Shown piece after piece: positions 35,758 to 49,091 of a stretch of DNA of 64,000 bases. Where the stretch lies: contig CM075672.1 of assembly GCA_037962975.1 (NCBI GenBank), positions 54,568,501 to 54,632,500 of the forward strand, given 5' to 3'. The notes beneath the pieces are model-generated. The model made no database searches. It was not told where the DNA came from and was given only the letters and a program-made list of their open reading frames with translations. Numbering within the stretch: position 1 is the stretch's first letter; every line of letters starts with the position of its first letter. Position numbers and translations under genes: made by a program. The DNA comes from Clitoria ternatea (taxonomy: Eukaryota > Streptophyta > Magnoliopsida > Fabales > Fabaceae).

Positions 35758-38700
35758 TGTGACACCCTCGATTAACTAGGACAAACTCCCACACTGGAAT
35801 GTCTTACTTAATTAAGAACTCACTATTATATGTAAAAAGATAGAAGTTTTTTTTATTGGTGATCATCAGCTCATAATTTAAAACAGGTTCATTACATAGA
35901 TCGATTCTTTTAACATAACAGTACTTAAAAGAGTACAGGGCTCTCAGGCTCCCAATAACAACTACTACAAGAAAATAACATAAAAGCGTAGAGGTCTGTA
36001 ATGATCTCAACACAAGCAGGAATATATATATAGTTGATGTTTTCAATTTGATGTCTTCTACGGTAGGTAGTCCAAGCCCTACTCACGCTCGCCTTGACCC
36101 TTAGCTGATGATCACAGGAAGGGAAAAACAACATATAACATGAAATAGGTGAGTAAAAAGCTCTCAACCCATAATATCCACATGTAAGGGCAGCTTTAAA
36201 TATTTAACAAACATACAAATACTAAGCAAGGAAGAAGAGCGTACACAATATACCTTAGAATATTCATACAGTACCTCAAAATACGTAAGGAACACAAAAC
36301 CAACAGGGTTAGTCAAATAATTATGGTATGCTATGCATAAGTTAGGTTCAATTGTTACTTCTCTTAATTTAATAGCAATATGCAATGGGGCCCAACTTCC
36401 ACTGACCAATCTCATATCTCAATAATCATGTGCACAACCATCCTACCTTATCCTTCCTTCCCAACTAGAGCGACCGGACCTCTCCTTGTTCTGGTTTTCA
36501 CAAATGGGTAAGGACCCGTAGTCCAATTATCATAATGGCCAATCACACAACGACCATAGAAACCCCCAGCTCTCATAGAAGTATATGAGAGTTTTCAACA
36601 GGCAATCTGGCGGCGGGTATGAATCCGAGCCATTGGAGTTCCTGCCTCTGATATACTCCCTAGACTGCCCTTGGGTGTCGAGGTGTGGTAGATTCTTCAA
36701 TGCACCCATCACTGTATGCTCTAGGGGATTACTCCAACATCCCTCCTCAACTCCAAATGCAGTATGTCATATGCTTGTCTTATCCCTAGGGTGCCTGAGT
36801 ACTAGACGGAGCCTTACCCGCTCGACGTATTTGTCCTTAAAGCATGTAAAGTATCCGAAGTAAAAATATTTTCATGTAGTAGGAACCAGGGACCAAAGTC
36901 TAAATACTACCCAAATCATTTTACTAAAAGTATCGAGGTTATTCCCTTAACAAGTAAAAAAAAAACCTTCCCCTTTTAAAATATCCAATTTATTTTTCAA
37001 ATCTAAAAGGTATTCTAAGTATTTATTAAATTTTTAGAGAGTAAGATTCTCTAACGTATTTTGTTCCTGTATTTAAAATTATGATCTAAAAATTAGGTAT
37101 CACTTTTAAGAGAAAAATAAGAAAAAAATATAATTTTCGAATTCTTTATTAGTGTGTTTTGTCGTATTGACTTACCATGAACGAATTAAATTATTTTCAA
37201 CTCTAAAAGAATTTTATAACGACTTAGGTAAAATACTTTATTATTATAAAGTATCTCTTCTAGTCCTATATTGAAAATAAAGAAATCTTTTTTTTCTAAC
37301 TTAAGGATATAAAGCGCTTAGCTTTCGCTGTTTATCAAAACTTAATTTTAGTCATATTTATTCTAGTAAATTCCAAATTAGATGATTCCAAATCCAAAAG
37401 TATTTAATTTTCCATATATCAATTAAATATAGTAAATTTAAATATAAATTCTGCCCCAAAATAGCCCCCACATTAAAAGTTTACAAGGTGTCAAAATTCA
37501 TTGTTCTAACGTTCGTAAAAACGCGTTTAAGGGCAAGTCACGCATCATAAATTCTCCCAATCCATTTTACTCATTTGGGTATTTTTCTTATGATCAAAAT
37601 TCATCTCTCATACCACAAAATGCTCCTCTAAAATAGGTTTTCCAAACTCCTCCATTTACCAATGAAAACATGTTTTCCATCATTTCAAATGTACCATTCA
37701 CGTCTAAGCTTGGGTCCCTTTTTAATTCTTTCATTAATCATTCCATTTACCAAAAATTTCATCATCAAATATAACACTAGACATTCACAACACAGCAGCT
37801 CCCATGTCTAAAAATTTTGTCAATAATAAACTTTAAATGCTCCTAAAATATCCTTTTTCTGAATTTAAAGTGCATCACGTAATTACCATAAATGCAAAAC
37901 AATTATTTTCTTATTTTTAACAAAATTCTATAATTTAGTATATGTCTAAAAACTCATTTTTAACACAAGAAGTTTAAGGATCAACTGATGCAAACACATC
38001 TCAAATGTTAATTCATTTTAAGCAAGTTCCTATGTTAAGATCTATTAACATTTAATCTTTTTAACTAACCATAAATAATTTCCAGCAGCAATAACCATTT
38101 ATTTTTAATCATCAAAATTCATTTAAAAAATACTTTAGATCTTCAAAAACTAATACCAACATCACAAACCACCATTTAAATCAAGAATACACTTTAATCG
38201 ACAAATATATCACATGCACATATTCATAACAAAAATTCTGCAACAACCAAAATTCATAAGTTAGTATCTTCATAATTAAAATTTTGAAATTCAAAGAGCT
38301 TAATAAATTCATGGTGTAGCCATTATACCACCCAAGGATCTAAACTTTTCCAAAGAAATTTTCAAATTTAAACCATAAAACAAAGATCCTTAGCGAGGTA
38401 CCAAGGTATAAATGCTATGGGACATTTATACCTCACCATGCATGTGTCATTTTATGAATTTAAACAAGCTAGTTATCCCCCCTACCATAAAATTTTGCCA
38501 TTCAAGAAAAGATGGCAAGGGTTCCAAGGCTTGCTCCTAGATCTTCATTATATGCTTCATCAAGGAGAAGGAAAATGGACACTTGGGAGGTGGTGGATTT
38601 AACGTGAATGTGGTGGTGGAGAATGAGAGAAAAACGTCGTTGCTGATGGTGGTTTTAAGAAGAAGGTTTGATGATTGGAAGGTAGTAGCTTAAATTTTGG

Positions 38701-39873
38701 AGGTTAGGAATGGTGGTGTGGTGGTTTGGGTTAGATGATGATGAGTGGATGATGATGCTTTAGATGAAAAAAGTATGAAAAAATGGAGAAGTATGTTGCT
38801 GGAATCTTTCTTGACTTAGAGAGAATGAAGGAGAACAAAGGAGAAAACAACAGTAGTCATTTATGATAGGTGAAACTTTTTGTATGATGCCTTGCTTTCC
38901 AAGGAGCTTCCACGACCATGAGTGGGAGAATAGGTGTCAAGATGGATTGATTCACTTTCTAGGTGTCCCATGCAGCTTGTGGAGTGGTGGAGAAGGCCCT
39001 TGTATGGCCTTGGCAAGTGGCAAGGTGGTGGTGTAACATCATTGGCTAATTTCCCATGCAAAGTTGATGTGTCAAGTGCAGGTGCAGCAACTTGTTCATG
39101 GACTTAGGGGCCTTTTAGGACCGAATTTGAAACCCCAACACAAAAGTTTTAGATCTTTTTGTTATCTTTAATTTGGTATATGTCACAAAATGTTCCATTA
39201 AGAAATGAGGAAGTTATGGCCTAAATACGAAAGTAATGCAGGCTGTGATGTGATTATTGTTTCATGCAAAGATTAATTTTCTAGGCAAACTTGGTGGGGA
39301 TTTGGACTTTGTGCTCCATATCAAAGTTCTAGCGAATTGTGTTAGAAAAAAATTGGTGAAATAATCATTCGACTTCATGGTCATACGAATGAGAAACACA
39401 AAAAATACTGAACATAGTGTAGGTTGCCATTGAAAAACATGAATTAGTGTGCTCTTTTAAATTATGGGATTTATAGGATGAGAATTGGCCTTCATGGTCA
39501 ATATCAAAGTTGTAGATAAATTTGATATAGAGATTTTGGGACAATAAAAACTCAAACCCAATATCAGGAGAGGAAATTACGTCCAAGACACGTATAGATG
39601 CGCATTTCGGCCTACCTGGGTAACTTAAAATCAAAGTTTTGGGGCTTGGGTGGTTGGAAACGGGCATCGGGCTCTTCATAAAAATTGTTAGGGACGATGT
39701 GAGGGATGTTTTAGGATAAAGATAATTGACTTAAGTCACTTAGATAATTTCTTGGCCAAACCCGGGGAAAGTTACACAGTTTAAATTACTTAAACAAAAA
39801 TACTTTAAATATTTCTATTAGATTTCTAACGTTCTAATTGATAAATCTCTATTATTATGAGTATTATCAAACA

Positions 39874-39918
<45 letters not shown>

Positions 39919-40111
39919 CCTAATCATCTCTATTACTCATATGATTAAAGCAAGGGTATTCACCTTATATTCACAAAATCTTCTAAAATATAACTCAGCC
40001 ATCACACACAAGCTAATCGGCCGTAGCCCAGTCATCAATACACACAAAATTATCATGCAATCAAGATAATTGGCCTTAAAGACCTAACACATAAAAATGA
40101 GGGTTGTTACA
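35758..40111 (-). repeat. 3' LTR of the Tekay element (4354 bp)
   Basis: Plus-strand edges TGTGACACCCTCG and GGGTTGTTACA. Contains a (TTA)n microsatellite at 39875-39918 and no credible gene. Short open frames in it have no recognisable domain. 39366-39420 is shared with the 6.3-kb LTR at 23.28 kb on the opposite strand. Confidence 0.9.
39875..39918. repeat. (ATT)n microsatellite
   Basis: About 14 ATT units in the left LTR; the counterpart at 48870-48906 in the right LTR is shorter and interrupted, so the array changed length after insertion. Confidence 0.9.
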
Positions 40112-40127
40112 CTCTCCCTTCCTTTTA
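40112..40127 (-). other. Polypurine tract of the Tekay element
   Basis: On the minus strand AAAAGGAAGGGAGAG directly precedes the TGTAACAACCC start of the 3' LTR. Position and composition fit plus-strand priming. Confidence 0.8.
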
Positions 40128-40139
40128 GAAATTTTATCC

Positions 40140-40345
40140 CGAAATTTCACCTAGTGCTAGCAAACAAATTAGGATAAAGAGTTCACATCTTTCCCTCAAG
40201 TTCCCACGTAGCGTTTCCTTCATCAGACTGACTCCGGACTACTTTTACCAAGGGTACATCCTTTCCTCTCAATTGCTTCAGACGAATGTCTGTAATATTT
40301 ACTAGTACTGCCTTATAGGTAAGGTTTTTCTTAAGATCAAGTTGG
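40140..40345 (-). pseudogene. Chromodomain of the Tekay element
   Basis: C-terminal end of pol. Reads LRGKDVPLVKVV, then ATWELEGKM and YPNLF, the core of chromodomains fused to integrase in chromoviruses, where they steer integration to particular chromatin. One in-frame stop follows GKM. It lies about 20 bp from the polypurine tract, as is usual. Upstream, 40345-40680 encodes the linker after integrase (RDYAFLRVTPVTEVGR, KLSHKYVGLYQIL, GPFKI-like) with further stops. Confidence 0.8.
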
Positions 40346-40679
40346 TCAGGTTTCAGGACATTATCAAAATGTGGTACATATTTTCGGAGTTAGGAGACAT
40401 GGAGAATGTTATGAAGATTGGACAATTTAGGAGGTAGGGTGATGCGATAAGCACTTGGCCTAATTCTTTAAAGAATTTGATATAGTCCTACATACTTGTG
40501 GCTCAACTTCTTCATCTTCAAGCCTCTCCCTACTTCTGTCACAGGAGTAACTCGCAGAAAAGCATAATCTCTTTCATCAAGTTTGAGAGGTTTCTGACAT
40601 TTATTGTAGTAGCTTTTTTGAAGATCTTAAGAAGCTTTCATTACGGCTTGAATTTCCTTAATTTGCTCTGTAGTCTTCT

Positions 40680-41345
40680 AAATGACCTGTAGACCAATTA
40701 CAGCTTTCTCCCTTGTCTCAAACCAACACAAGGATGTGCGACACTTTCTTTCATACAAAGCTTCGTACGGTGTCATCCTAATGCTGGTGTGATAACTGTT
40801 ATTGTAGGTGAATTCTACTAGCGGTAGGTATTCCTGCCAACTCCCACCGTGTTCAAGCATACATATCCTTAGAAGATCCTCAAAGGTCCTAACGGTACGC
40901 TCAGATTGACTGTCAGTCTTGGGGTGATATGCTGAACTTAGCTTCAATTGGGTTCCTTACGCTCGTTGCAAACTCTCCCAGAAACGTGAAGTGAAGCGGG
41001 GATCTTGATCAGACACAATGGCATATGACACTCCGTGTAGTCTAATTATCTCTCTGATATGGATCTGTATAAGATTCTCCAAAGAATACTTCACGTTGAC
41101 TGGAATGAAGTGCGCGGTCTTTGTAAGTCGATCTATAATTATACAAATGGCATCACATCCTACTAGAGTTCTTGGAAGTCTAGATATAAAATCCATGGCA
41201 ATCTCGTCCCACTTCCATTTAGGAATCTCTAAAAGTTGAAGAGTTCCATACGGTCATTGCTGCTCTACCTTTATCTTCTAACAAGTCAGACATTTACTGA
41301 CATAATTAGCAATGTCCCTCTTTATTCCCTGCCACTAGAACACTT
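40680..41345 (-). pseudogene. Integrase of the Tekay element
   Basis: HHCC-finger end near 41290-41340 (YVSKCLTC with a stop after it), then the core: WDEIAMDFISRLP (first catalytic D), IIDRLTKTAHFIPV, AIVSDQDPRFTSRFW (second catalytic D), SSAYHPKTDSQSERT (catalytic E) and FTYNNSYHTSIRMTPYEALYERKC. The three acidic residues of the D,D,E triad are present, but stops interrupt the frame (near 40957 and in the finger). The normal NTDGQSERT glycine is serine here. Inactive copy. Confidence 0.88.
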
Positions 41346-41519
41346 TCCTCAGGTCTTAGTACATCTTTGTCGCCCCTAGGTGCACACTACTTGCTCTTGT
41401 GAGTTTCCTCGAGGATGGATCTTCTCAAATCAGTGTCCTTAGGTACGCATAACCTCGCATGATACCTGATTACCCCTTGTTTGTCTCACATAAATTCTTC
41501 TAACTTTGCTTTCTCGAGT

Positions 41520-42880
41520 TACTTCTACAGAGTTTCGTCAGTCAATTGAGCTTCTTTAACTTGATTCAAAAACTTATTAGAGACCTTTAACATCCCAACC
41601 ATCAAACTTCCCGTTTTAGGTGACACAGCAAGATTTAAATCGTGAAACTGCTCTACCAATTCTAGCTCCTTAGCCATCATGTAGGACAAATGCAGTGCTT
41701 TCCTACTGAGTGCATCAGCTACTATATTTGCTTTGCCCAGGTGATAGTGAAGCTCACAGTCGTAATCTTTGATAAACTTCCTCCATCGTCGCTGCCTCAT
41801 ATTCAGCTCTTTCTGATCGAAGAGATACTTCAAGCTCTTATGGTCGTTGAATACTTTAAATTTAGTCTTTTACAAATAGTTCCTCCAGATCTTTAAGGCA
41901 AAAACAATTATAGCCAATTCCAAGTCATGTGTCGGATAATTTACTTCATGGGGTCTCAACTGATGTGACGCGTAAGGCACCACTTTTCTCTCTTGCTTCA
42001 GCACAATCCTAATCCTTTCCCAGATGCATTACAGTATACTTTATATGACTTAGTAGGATTGGGAAAAATCAGAACTGGTGCGCTGGTCAGCTTCTTTTTA
42101 AGCTCCAGAAAACTACTTTCACACTTGTCACTCCACACGAAAGGCTGATCTTTGTGAGTCAACTAGGTCAAAGGTGAAGCTATTCGAGAGAAATTCTCGA
42201 TAAATTTATGATGATAGACCGCAAGACCTAGAAAACTTCGGAGCTCTGTTACGCTCTTTAGCCTTTCTGACTATAGTACTGCCTCAATCTTAGCAGGATC
42301 CACTACTATTCCCTATATTGAAATAACATGACCAAGGAATTGCACCTTTCTCAGCCAAAATTCACACTTAGACAGCTTTACGTATAACTTTCTTGCATGT
42401 AATGTATTCTAAACAGTCCTAAGGCGCTCTTCATGTTCTTCATCACTCTTGGAGTACACCAAAATATCGTCAATGAACACGACCACAAATTTGTCGAGAT
42501 ACGGGTGGAAGATGTGGTTCATATAATCTAGGTACGTTTGTGACTCCGAAAGGCATGACAAGATACTCATAGTGACCGTAGCGAGTTCAAAATGTCGTCT
42601 TAGGGATGTCTTCTTTCTTTACTCGAATCTGGTGGTAGCTTGACCTCAAATCAATCTTAGAGAAGACGGCCACTCCTCGTAGCTGATCTATCAAATCATC
42701 AATGCGCGGAAGAGGATACCGATTCTTTATCGTAACCTTATTCAGTTGGTGGTAGTCCATACATAGACGCATACTGCCGTCCTTCTTCTTTACCAACAAC
42801 ACTAGAGCTCCCTATGGTGAAATACTACGTTGAATTATTCCTTTTTCCAAAAGTTCTTCAATTTACTTCTTGAGTTCCTC
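41520..42880 (-). pseudogene. Reverse transcriptase and RNase H of the Tekay element
   Basis: RT: VKKKDGSMRLCMDYHQLNKV and NRYPLPRIDDLIDQL at 42660-42800, FSKIDLRSSYHQIRV next, and the catalytic FIDD (for YxDD) followed by ILVYS at 42466-42477, still intact. RNase H region: GLGCVL-type part is decayed near 41960; MRQRRWRKFIKDYDCELHYHLGK and ADALSRK at 41690-41800 are clear. Stops interrupt the frame in several places, mostly TAG where CAG or TGG is expected. No functional enzyme can be made. Confidence 0.88.
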
Positions 42881-43149
42881 TAATTCCTTTGGCAATATTT
42901 AGTACGGAGCAATGGAGATTGGTCCAGTATCGATGCTAAACTCGATTTCTCTTTCTAACGGTATCTCAGGTATATCTTCCAGATAAATTTTAGGGAATTC
43001 TCAAACAACTGAAAGCTGATCAAGCTCTAACTTCAGCTCACATTTGGTGCTGGCAAGGACCATAAACACTCGCACTCTTGATTGGAACAAAGTTACCTCT
43101 TGAGTAACAACAACAGACTTAGACTTCCCAAGCTGAGAGGGTTTAGGTG

Positions 43150-43485
43150 TCATGACTCATAAGATATAGACTTACTGTGGCAGTCAATTAGAACACAATT
43201 GGTAGCAAGCCAATACGTTCCCAGAATAGTATCTAGGTCAATCAAGGGTAAACAAATTAGATCCTCCTGATAGGACCTTTCATCAATAGTAATAGGGCAA
43301 TTCATGCACATAACAGAAGAACTTATGGGTTCATTGGTAGCAGTAACAACAATCATTCTACCAGATAAGAGGGTCAATGGTAAATTCAAATGCTTCACAC
43401 AATCTTCAAATATGAATGAATGAGTGGCTCTAGAATCATATAACATATTCAGAAGCACTTCACCTATAAAGCATGTACCTTGCAC
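43150..43485 (-). pseudogene. Protease of the Tekay element
   Basis: An open stretch of 111 codons. The catalytic motif reads LYDSRATHSFI in place of DSGATHSFI: the glycine after Asp-Ser is arginine, a G-to-A change. Further on is DLDTILGTYWLA for the usual DVILGMDWL. The aspartic protease would process Gag-Pol; with the catalytic loop changed it is unlikely to work. Confidence 0.85.
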
Positions 43486-43497
43486 CAGGTTATTCTC

Positions 43498-44682
43498 TTA
43501 TGCAACCTCTACTCCATTCATGGTGAAGACTCTAGCATTACCTCTACCCCTGCCCGCTGTAGCATTTCTCGGCCCCTGTTGAGCATTACTATTACCTTGA
43601 CGGTTCAGGTTCGCCACTCTAAGATTATTGATTGACGCACTAGCAACTGGTCCTCCATTTCCACGGCCTGCAGAACGTCTGATTGGGCCTCTAACCTCTT
43701 TCTTTAGAAAATTTGAATTCTTCTCAAGGCAGATGAAACTCTTATGCCAGGTCTTCCTATAACTGTAGCAAGTCAGGATTCTCTTAGGGTAATTCCCAAT
43801 AAGGTAGGGTCCTCCACACTCATAGAACCTCATAGGTGGCCTATCACTCTGGGTCCTTATGAATCCACTAGGTCTACTGAAATTTGATCGGGAATAAGGC
43901 TTGCCAGACCTGAAGTCTTTCTAGGGTTGCTTGTCAAATATGCGTCGCTCTGGTCCATGTTTAGAAGTTCTGTTTGATTTTTGTGCTGACGTATGCTAAT
44001 AGATATGGCACTTATCCACTAGGGTAGTGAACTGGGTGATTTATTGACAACAGATTGCCTGACGGATATCCTGATGTAGTCCACCTTCAAACTTGGCACA
44101 TCGAGAAGCCTCACTCATCTAGGTGCATTAAGGTCAACAGCTAGCCAACTCGTCAAACTTTACCGCATATTCCCTTACTGACATGAATTCTAGCCTCAGA
44201 TTGAAGAACTCTTTCTCCTTATGTCTCCTGATGTCCTCAAGAAAATACTTGGCCAGAAACTTGGTCTTGAATCATTCCCAAGTAACCTCATCTTCATCAG
44301 TAGTCATCCTTACCCTCGTATGAGTTTACCAATGCTTAGCTTCTCCTACTAGCATAAAAGTAGCATAGACTACCCTGTCGTTATCCCCACATCGCATAGC
44401 TGTGAAGATTTTCTCCATTTGCTGAATCCACAACTGAGCTCCCTTAGGGTCAAAACCTCTCTTGAACTACGTGGGTTGGTTTTTCTAGAAGTCGACAAGT
44501 CCTTGATCGTGTCTCGGTGGAGCTTGGGGAGCATTTGCCCCCTGACGTTCTAGAGCTTCTACCATTCTATCTAGTATAGCATTCAAAGTTATGTTGTTTT
44601 GGTGCACCATGATAACTGAAAGAGTAAAAAAGCTTAACAAGAATTCAATGAGTCTTTCTTCATCGGAAGACTCCATATACAC
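43498..44682 (-). pseudogene. Gag of the Tekay element
   Basis: One frame can be followed across the region. It includes a start near 44682, a retrotransposon-gag core (FKTKFLAKYFLEDIRRHKE, EYAVKFDELAS, ASRCAKFEGGLHQDIRQAI at about 44080-44290), and a zinc-knuckle area at 43740-43830. There the first knuckle keeps CGG but has lost its later ligands, and the second reads CYSYRKTWHKSF, missing cysteine and histidine spacing. A glycine- and arginine-rich tail follows (AGRGRGNARVF). At least eight stops, mostly TAG. Gag would form the particle; this copy cannot. Confidence 0.85.
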
Positions 44683-44790
44683 AGGTATGCAATCAAATCC
44701 TACTAAGCGAGTATCAACGCCTCGTGAATAAGTCTTTTAAGTATGAGGGAACCTTAGTGGTCCACACCCCAACCTTAAAGAATCGACCAT

Positions 44791-44802
44791 GCTCTGATAC
44801 CA
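44791..44802 (-). other. Primer-binding site of the Tekay element
   Basis: Minus-strand TGGTATCAGAGC, four bases from the 5' LTR edge at 44807; matches initiator tRNA-Met. Confidence 0.88.
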
Positions 44803-44806
44803 CCAA

Positions 44807-47800
44807 TGTGACACCCTCGATTAACTAGGACAAATTCCCATACTAGAACATCCTACTTAATTAAGGAGTAACTAATATATGTAAAAAGATAGAATTTTTT
44901 ATTGGTGATCATCAGCTCATAATTTAAAATAGGTTCATTACATAGATTGATTCTTTTAACATAACGGTACTTAAAAGTGTATGGGGCTCGCAGGCTCCCA
45001 ATAACAACTACTACAAGAAAATAACATAAAAGCGTTGAGGTCTGTAATGAGCTCGACACAAGTAGGAATATATACACAGTTGACGCTTTTGATCTGACGT
45101 CTTCTACTGTAGGTAGTCCAAGCCCTACTCACGCTCACTTTGACCCTCAACTGATGATCAGAAGAAGGGTAAAAAATAACATACAACATGAAGGGTGAGT
45201 AAAAAGCTCTTAACCCATAATATCCAGATGCAAGGGCAGCTTTAAATATTTAATAAACATACAAATACTAAGCAAGGAAGAAGAACGTATACAACAGACC
45301 TTAGAATAATGATACAGTACTTCAAAATATGCAAGGAACACAGAAAACCAATAGGGTTAGTCAAACAATTATGGTATGCTATGCATGTGTTAGGTTCAAT
45401 TGCTACTTGTCTTAATTTAATACCAATATGAAATGGGGCCTAACTTCCACTGACCAATCTTATATCTCAATAATCATGTGCATAACTATCCCACCTTATC
45501 TTTCTTGCCCAACTAGAGCGACCAGAGCTCTCTTCGTTCTGGTTTTCACAAATGGGTAAGGACCCACAGTCCAATCATCACAATGGTCAATCACACATCT
45601 CAACAACAATAGGAACTCAACGGCCATAGAACCCCCACCGAATCTGAGCCATTGGAGTTCCCACCTCCGATATACTCCCTAGACTGCCCTCGGGTGTCGA
45701 GGTGCGACAAATTCTTTAGTGTACCTATCAGTGTATGCTCTAGGGAATTAGTCTAACATCCCTCCTCAACTCCAAATGCAATATGCCATATGCTTGTCTT
45801 ATCCCAAGGGTGCCCGAGTACTAGACGGAACCTTACCCGCTTGACGTATTTGTCCTTAAAGCGTGCAAAGTATCTGAAGTAAAAATCTTTTCCTATAGTA
45901 GGAACTGGAGACCAAAGTCTAAATACTACACAAATCATTTTACTTAAAGTATGAGGTTATTACCTAAAGTAGTCAAAAAAACCTTCCAATTTTAAAATAT
46001 CCAATTTTTTTAATCTAAAAAGTATTCTAAGTATTTATTAAATTTTTAAAGAGTAAGATTCTCTAACCTATTTTGTTCCTGTATTTAAAATTATGATCTA
46101 AAAATTAGGTATCACTTTTAAGAGAAAAATAAGAACAAAATATAATTTTCCAATTCTTTATCAGTGTGTTTTGTCGTATTAACTTACAATGAATGAATTA
46201 AATTATTTTCAACTCTAAAAGAATTTTATAACGACTTAGGTAAAATAATTTATTATTATAAAATATCTCTTCTAGTTCTATGTTGAAAATAAAGAAATCT
46301 TTTTTTTCTAAATTAAGGATATAAAGCGCTTAGCTTTCGCCGTTTATCAAAACTTAATTTTCATCGTATTTATTCTAGAAATTTTCAAATTAGATGATTC
46401 CAAAGCCAAAAGTATTTAATTTTCAAAATATTAATGAAATATAGTAAATTTAAATATAAATTCTTACCTGGGCTCCACACGAAAATTTTGCAAGGTGTCA
46501 AAATTCATCGTTCTAACGTTCCTAAAAAGGCGTTAAAGGACAAATCGTGCGTCAGAAATTCTCCCAATCAGTTTTACTCATTTGGGTATTTTTCTTATGA
46601 TCAAAATTCATCTCTCATACCACAAAATACTCCTTCAAAACAGTTTTTCCAAACTCCTCCATTTACCCACGAAAACATGTTTTTCACCGTTTCAAATGTA
46701 CCGTTCACGTCTAAGCTCAGGTCCCTTTTTAATTCTTTCATTAATCATTCCATTAACAAAAAAATTTATCATCAAATATAACACTAGACATTCATAACAC
46801 AATAACTCCCATGTCTAAAAATTTCATCAATAATAAACTTTAAATGCTCCTAAAATATCTTTTTTCTGAATTTAAAACGCATCACGTAATTACCATAAAT
46901 GCAAAGCAATTATTTTCTTATTCTTAAAAAAATTACAGAATTTAGTATATGTCTAAAAACTCATTTGAACACAAGAAGTTTAAGGATCAACTCATGCAAA
47001 CACATCTCAAACGTTAATTCACTTTAAGCAAGTTCCTACGTTAGGATCTATTAATATTTAATCTTTTTAACTAACCATAAATAATTTTTGGCAACAGCAG
47101 CCATTTATTTTTAATCATCAAAACTCATTTTAAAAAAACACTTTAGATCTTCAAAAACTAATACCAACATCACAAACCACCATTTAAATCAAGAATACAC
47201 ATTAATCGACAATTATATCACATGCACATATTCATAACAAAAATTTTGCAGCAACCAAAATTCATAAGTTAGTAACTTCATAGTTAAAATTTTGAAATTC
47301 AAAGAGCTTAATAAATTCATGGTGTAGCCATGATACCATCCAAGGATCTAAACATTTCCAAAGAAATTTTCAAATTTAAACCATGAAACAAAGATCCTTA
47401 GGGGGGTACCAAGGTATAAATGCTAAGGGACATTTATACCTCACCATGCATGTGTCACTTTATGAATTTAAACAAGCTAGTTACTCCCCCTTTTACCATA
47501 AAATTTCACCCTTCAAGAAAAGATGGCAAGGGTTCTAAGGCTTGCTCCTAGATCTTCATTATATGCTTCATCAAGAAGAAGGAAAATGGACACTTGGGAG
47601 GTGGTGGATTTAATGTGAATGTGGTGGTGGAGAATGGGAGAAAAACGTTGCTGTTGGTGGTGGTTTTAAGAAGAAGGTTTGATGATTAGAAGGTAGTAGC
47701 TTGAATTTTGGAGGTCAGGAAGGGTGGTATGGTGGTTTGGGTTAGATAATGATGGGTGGATGATGATGTTTTAGATGAAGAAAGTATGAGAGAATGGAGA

Positions 47801-49086
47801 AGTATGTTGCTGGAATCTTTCTTGACTTAGAGAGAATGAAGGAGAACAAAGGAGAAAACAAGAGTAGTCATTTAGGAAAGGTGAAAATTTTTGCATGATG
47901 CCTTGCTCACCAAGGAGCTTCCACGGCCATGAGTGGGAGTGTCAAGATAGATTCATGCACTTGCTAGGTGTCCCATGCAGCTTATGGAGTGGTGGAGAAG
48001 GACCTTGCATGGCCTTGGCAAGTGGCAAGGTGGTGGTGTAACATGATTGGCTAATTTCCCATGCAAAGCTTATGTGTCAAGTGCAGGTGCAGCAACTTTT
48101 TCATGGATTTATAGGTCTTTGTGGGCCGAATTTGAAAATGGTCCAAACACAAAAGTTCTAGATCATTTTCTTATCTTTAATTTGGTATATGACACAAAGA
48201 TTTTCATTAATAAATAAGGGAGGTATGAGCCAAATACGAAAGTAGTGCAAGGCTGTGACGGGATTATTGTTTCATGCAAAGATTAATTTTCTGGCCAAAA
48301 TTGGTGGAAATTGGACTTTGTGTTCTTCATCAAAGTTGTAGGTAATTAAGTGTAGAAAAATTTAGTGTAATAATCATTCGATTTCATGGTCATACAAATG
48401 AGAAACGCAAAAAATACTAAACATAATGCAAGTTGCCACTGGAAAAACGTAAATCAATATAGTGTTTTAAATTCTGGGGTTTATTAGATGAGAATTGGCC
48501 TTCATGGTCAAAAAATTTGATACGGATATTTTGGGACAAGAATGACTCAAATCCAATATCAGGAGAGGATATTACGTCTAAAATATATACAGATGCGTAT
48601 TTCGGCCTACCTGGGTAACTTAAAATCAAAGTTTTTGGGCTTGGGTGGTTGGAAACGGGCATCAGGCTCTTTGTAAAAATTGTTAGGGGCGATGTTAGGG
48701 ATGTTTTGGGATATAGATGATTGACTCAAGTCCCTCAGATAATTTCTTGGTCAAAACCGGGGGAAGTTACATAGTTTAAATGACTTAAAACAAAAATACT
48801 TTAAATATTTCTATTTGATGTCTAACGTTCTAATTGATAAATCTCTATTATTATGAGTATTATCAAACACATTATTATTATTATTTATTATTATTATTAT
48901 TATTATATTACTCACGTGATTAAAGTAAGGATATTCGTCTTATATTCATAAAATCTTATAAAATATAGCTCAGCCATCACACACAAGCTAATCAGTCGTA
49001 GCCCAGTCATCAATACACAAAAAATTATTATTCAATCAAGAAAATTAGCCTTAAAGACCTAACATATAAAAACAAGGGATGTTACA
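44807..49086 (-). repeat. 5' LTR of the Tekay element (4280 bp)
   Basis: Plus-strand edges TGTGACACCCTCG and GGGATGTTACA. Collinear with 35758-40111 but with many substitutions and small indels (74 bp net shorter). No gene in it. Confidence 0.9.
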
Positions 49087-49091
49087 ATTCC

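Larger units (their letters stand above)
35758..49086 (-). mobile_element. Complete but inactive Ty3/gypsy chromovirus, Del/Tekay type (13.3 kb)
   Basis: Two LTRs, 35758-40111 and 44807-49086, bounded by ATTCC duplications (35753-35757 and 49087-49091). The element lies on the minus strand: primer-binding site next to the right LTR, polypurine tract next to the left LTR, and gag, protease, RT, RNase H, integrase and chromodomain between. The order RT-RNase H-integrase-chromodomain, a DSGATHSF-type protease and LTRs over 4 kb fit the Del/Tekay lineage. In two stretches I compared, the LTRs differ at about 12% (82 bp at the edge) and 6% (125 bp inside), so the insertion is old. Every domain carries stops, mostly TAG. 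Confidence 0.93.

Noticed and set aside
39857..40069. Isoleucine-rich protein
   Set aside because: Translation of the (ATT)n microsatellite in the LTR.
44791..44802. tRNA gene fragments (also 9394, 18588, 61032)
   Set aside because: Only 10-17 bases match the tRNA-Met 3' end and they sit at LTR edges, so they are primer-binding sites. No complete tRNA or rRNA gene was seen.
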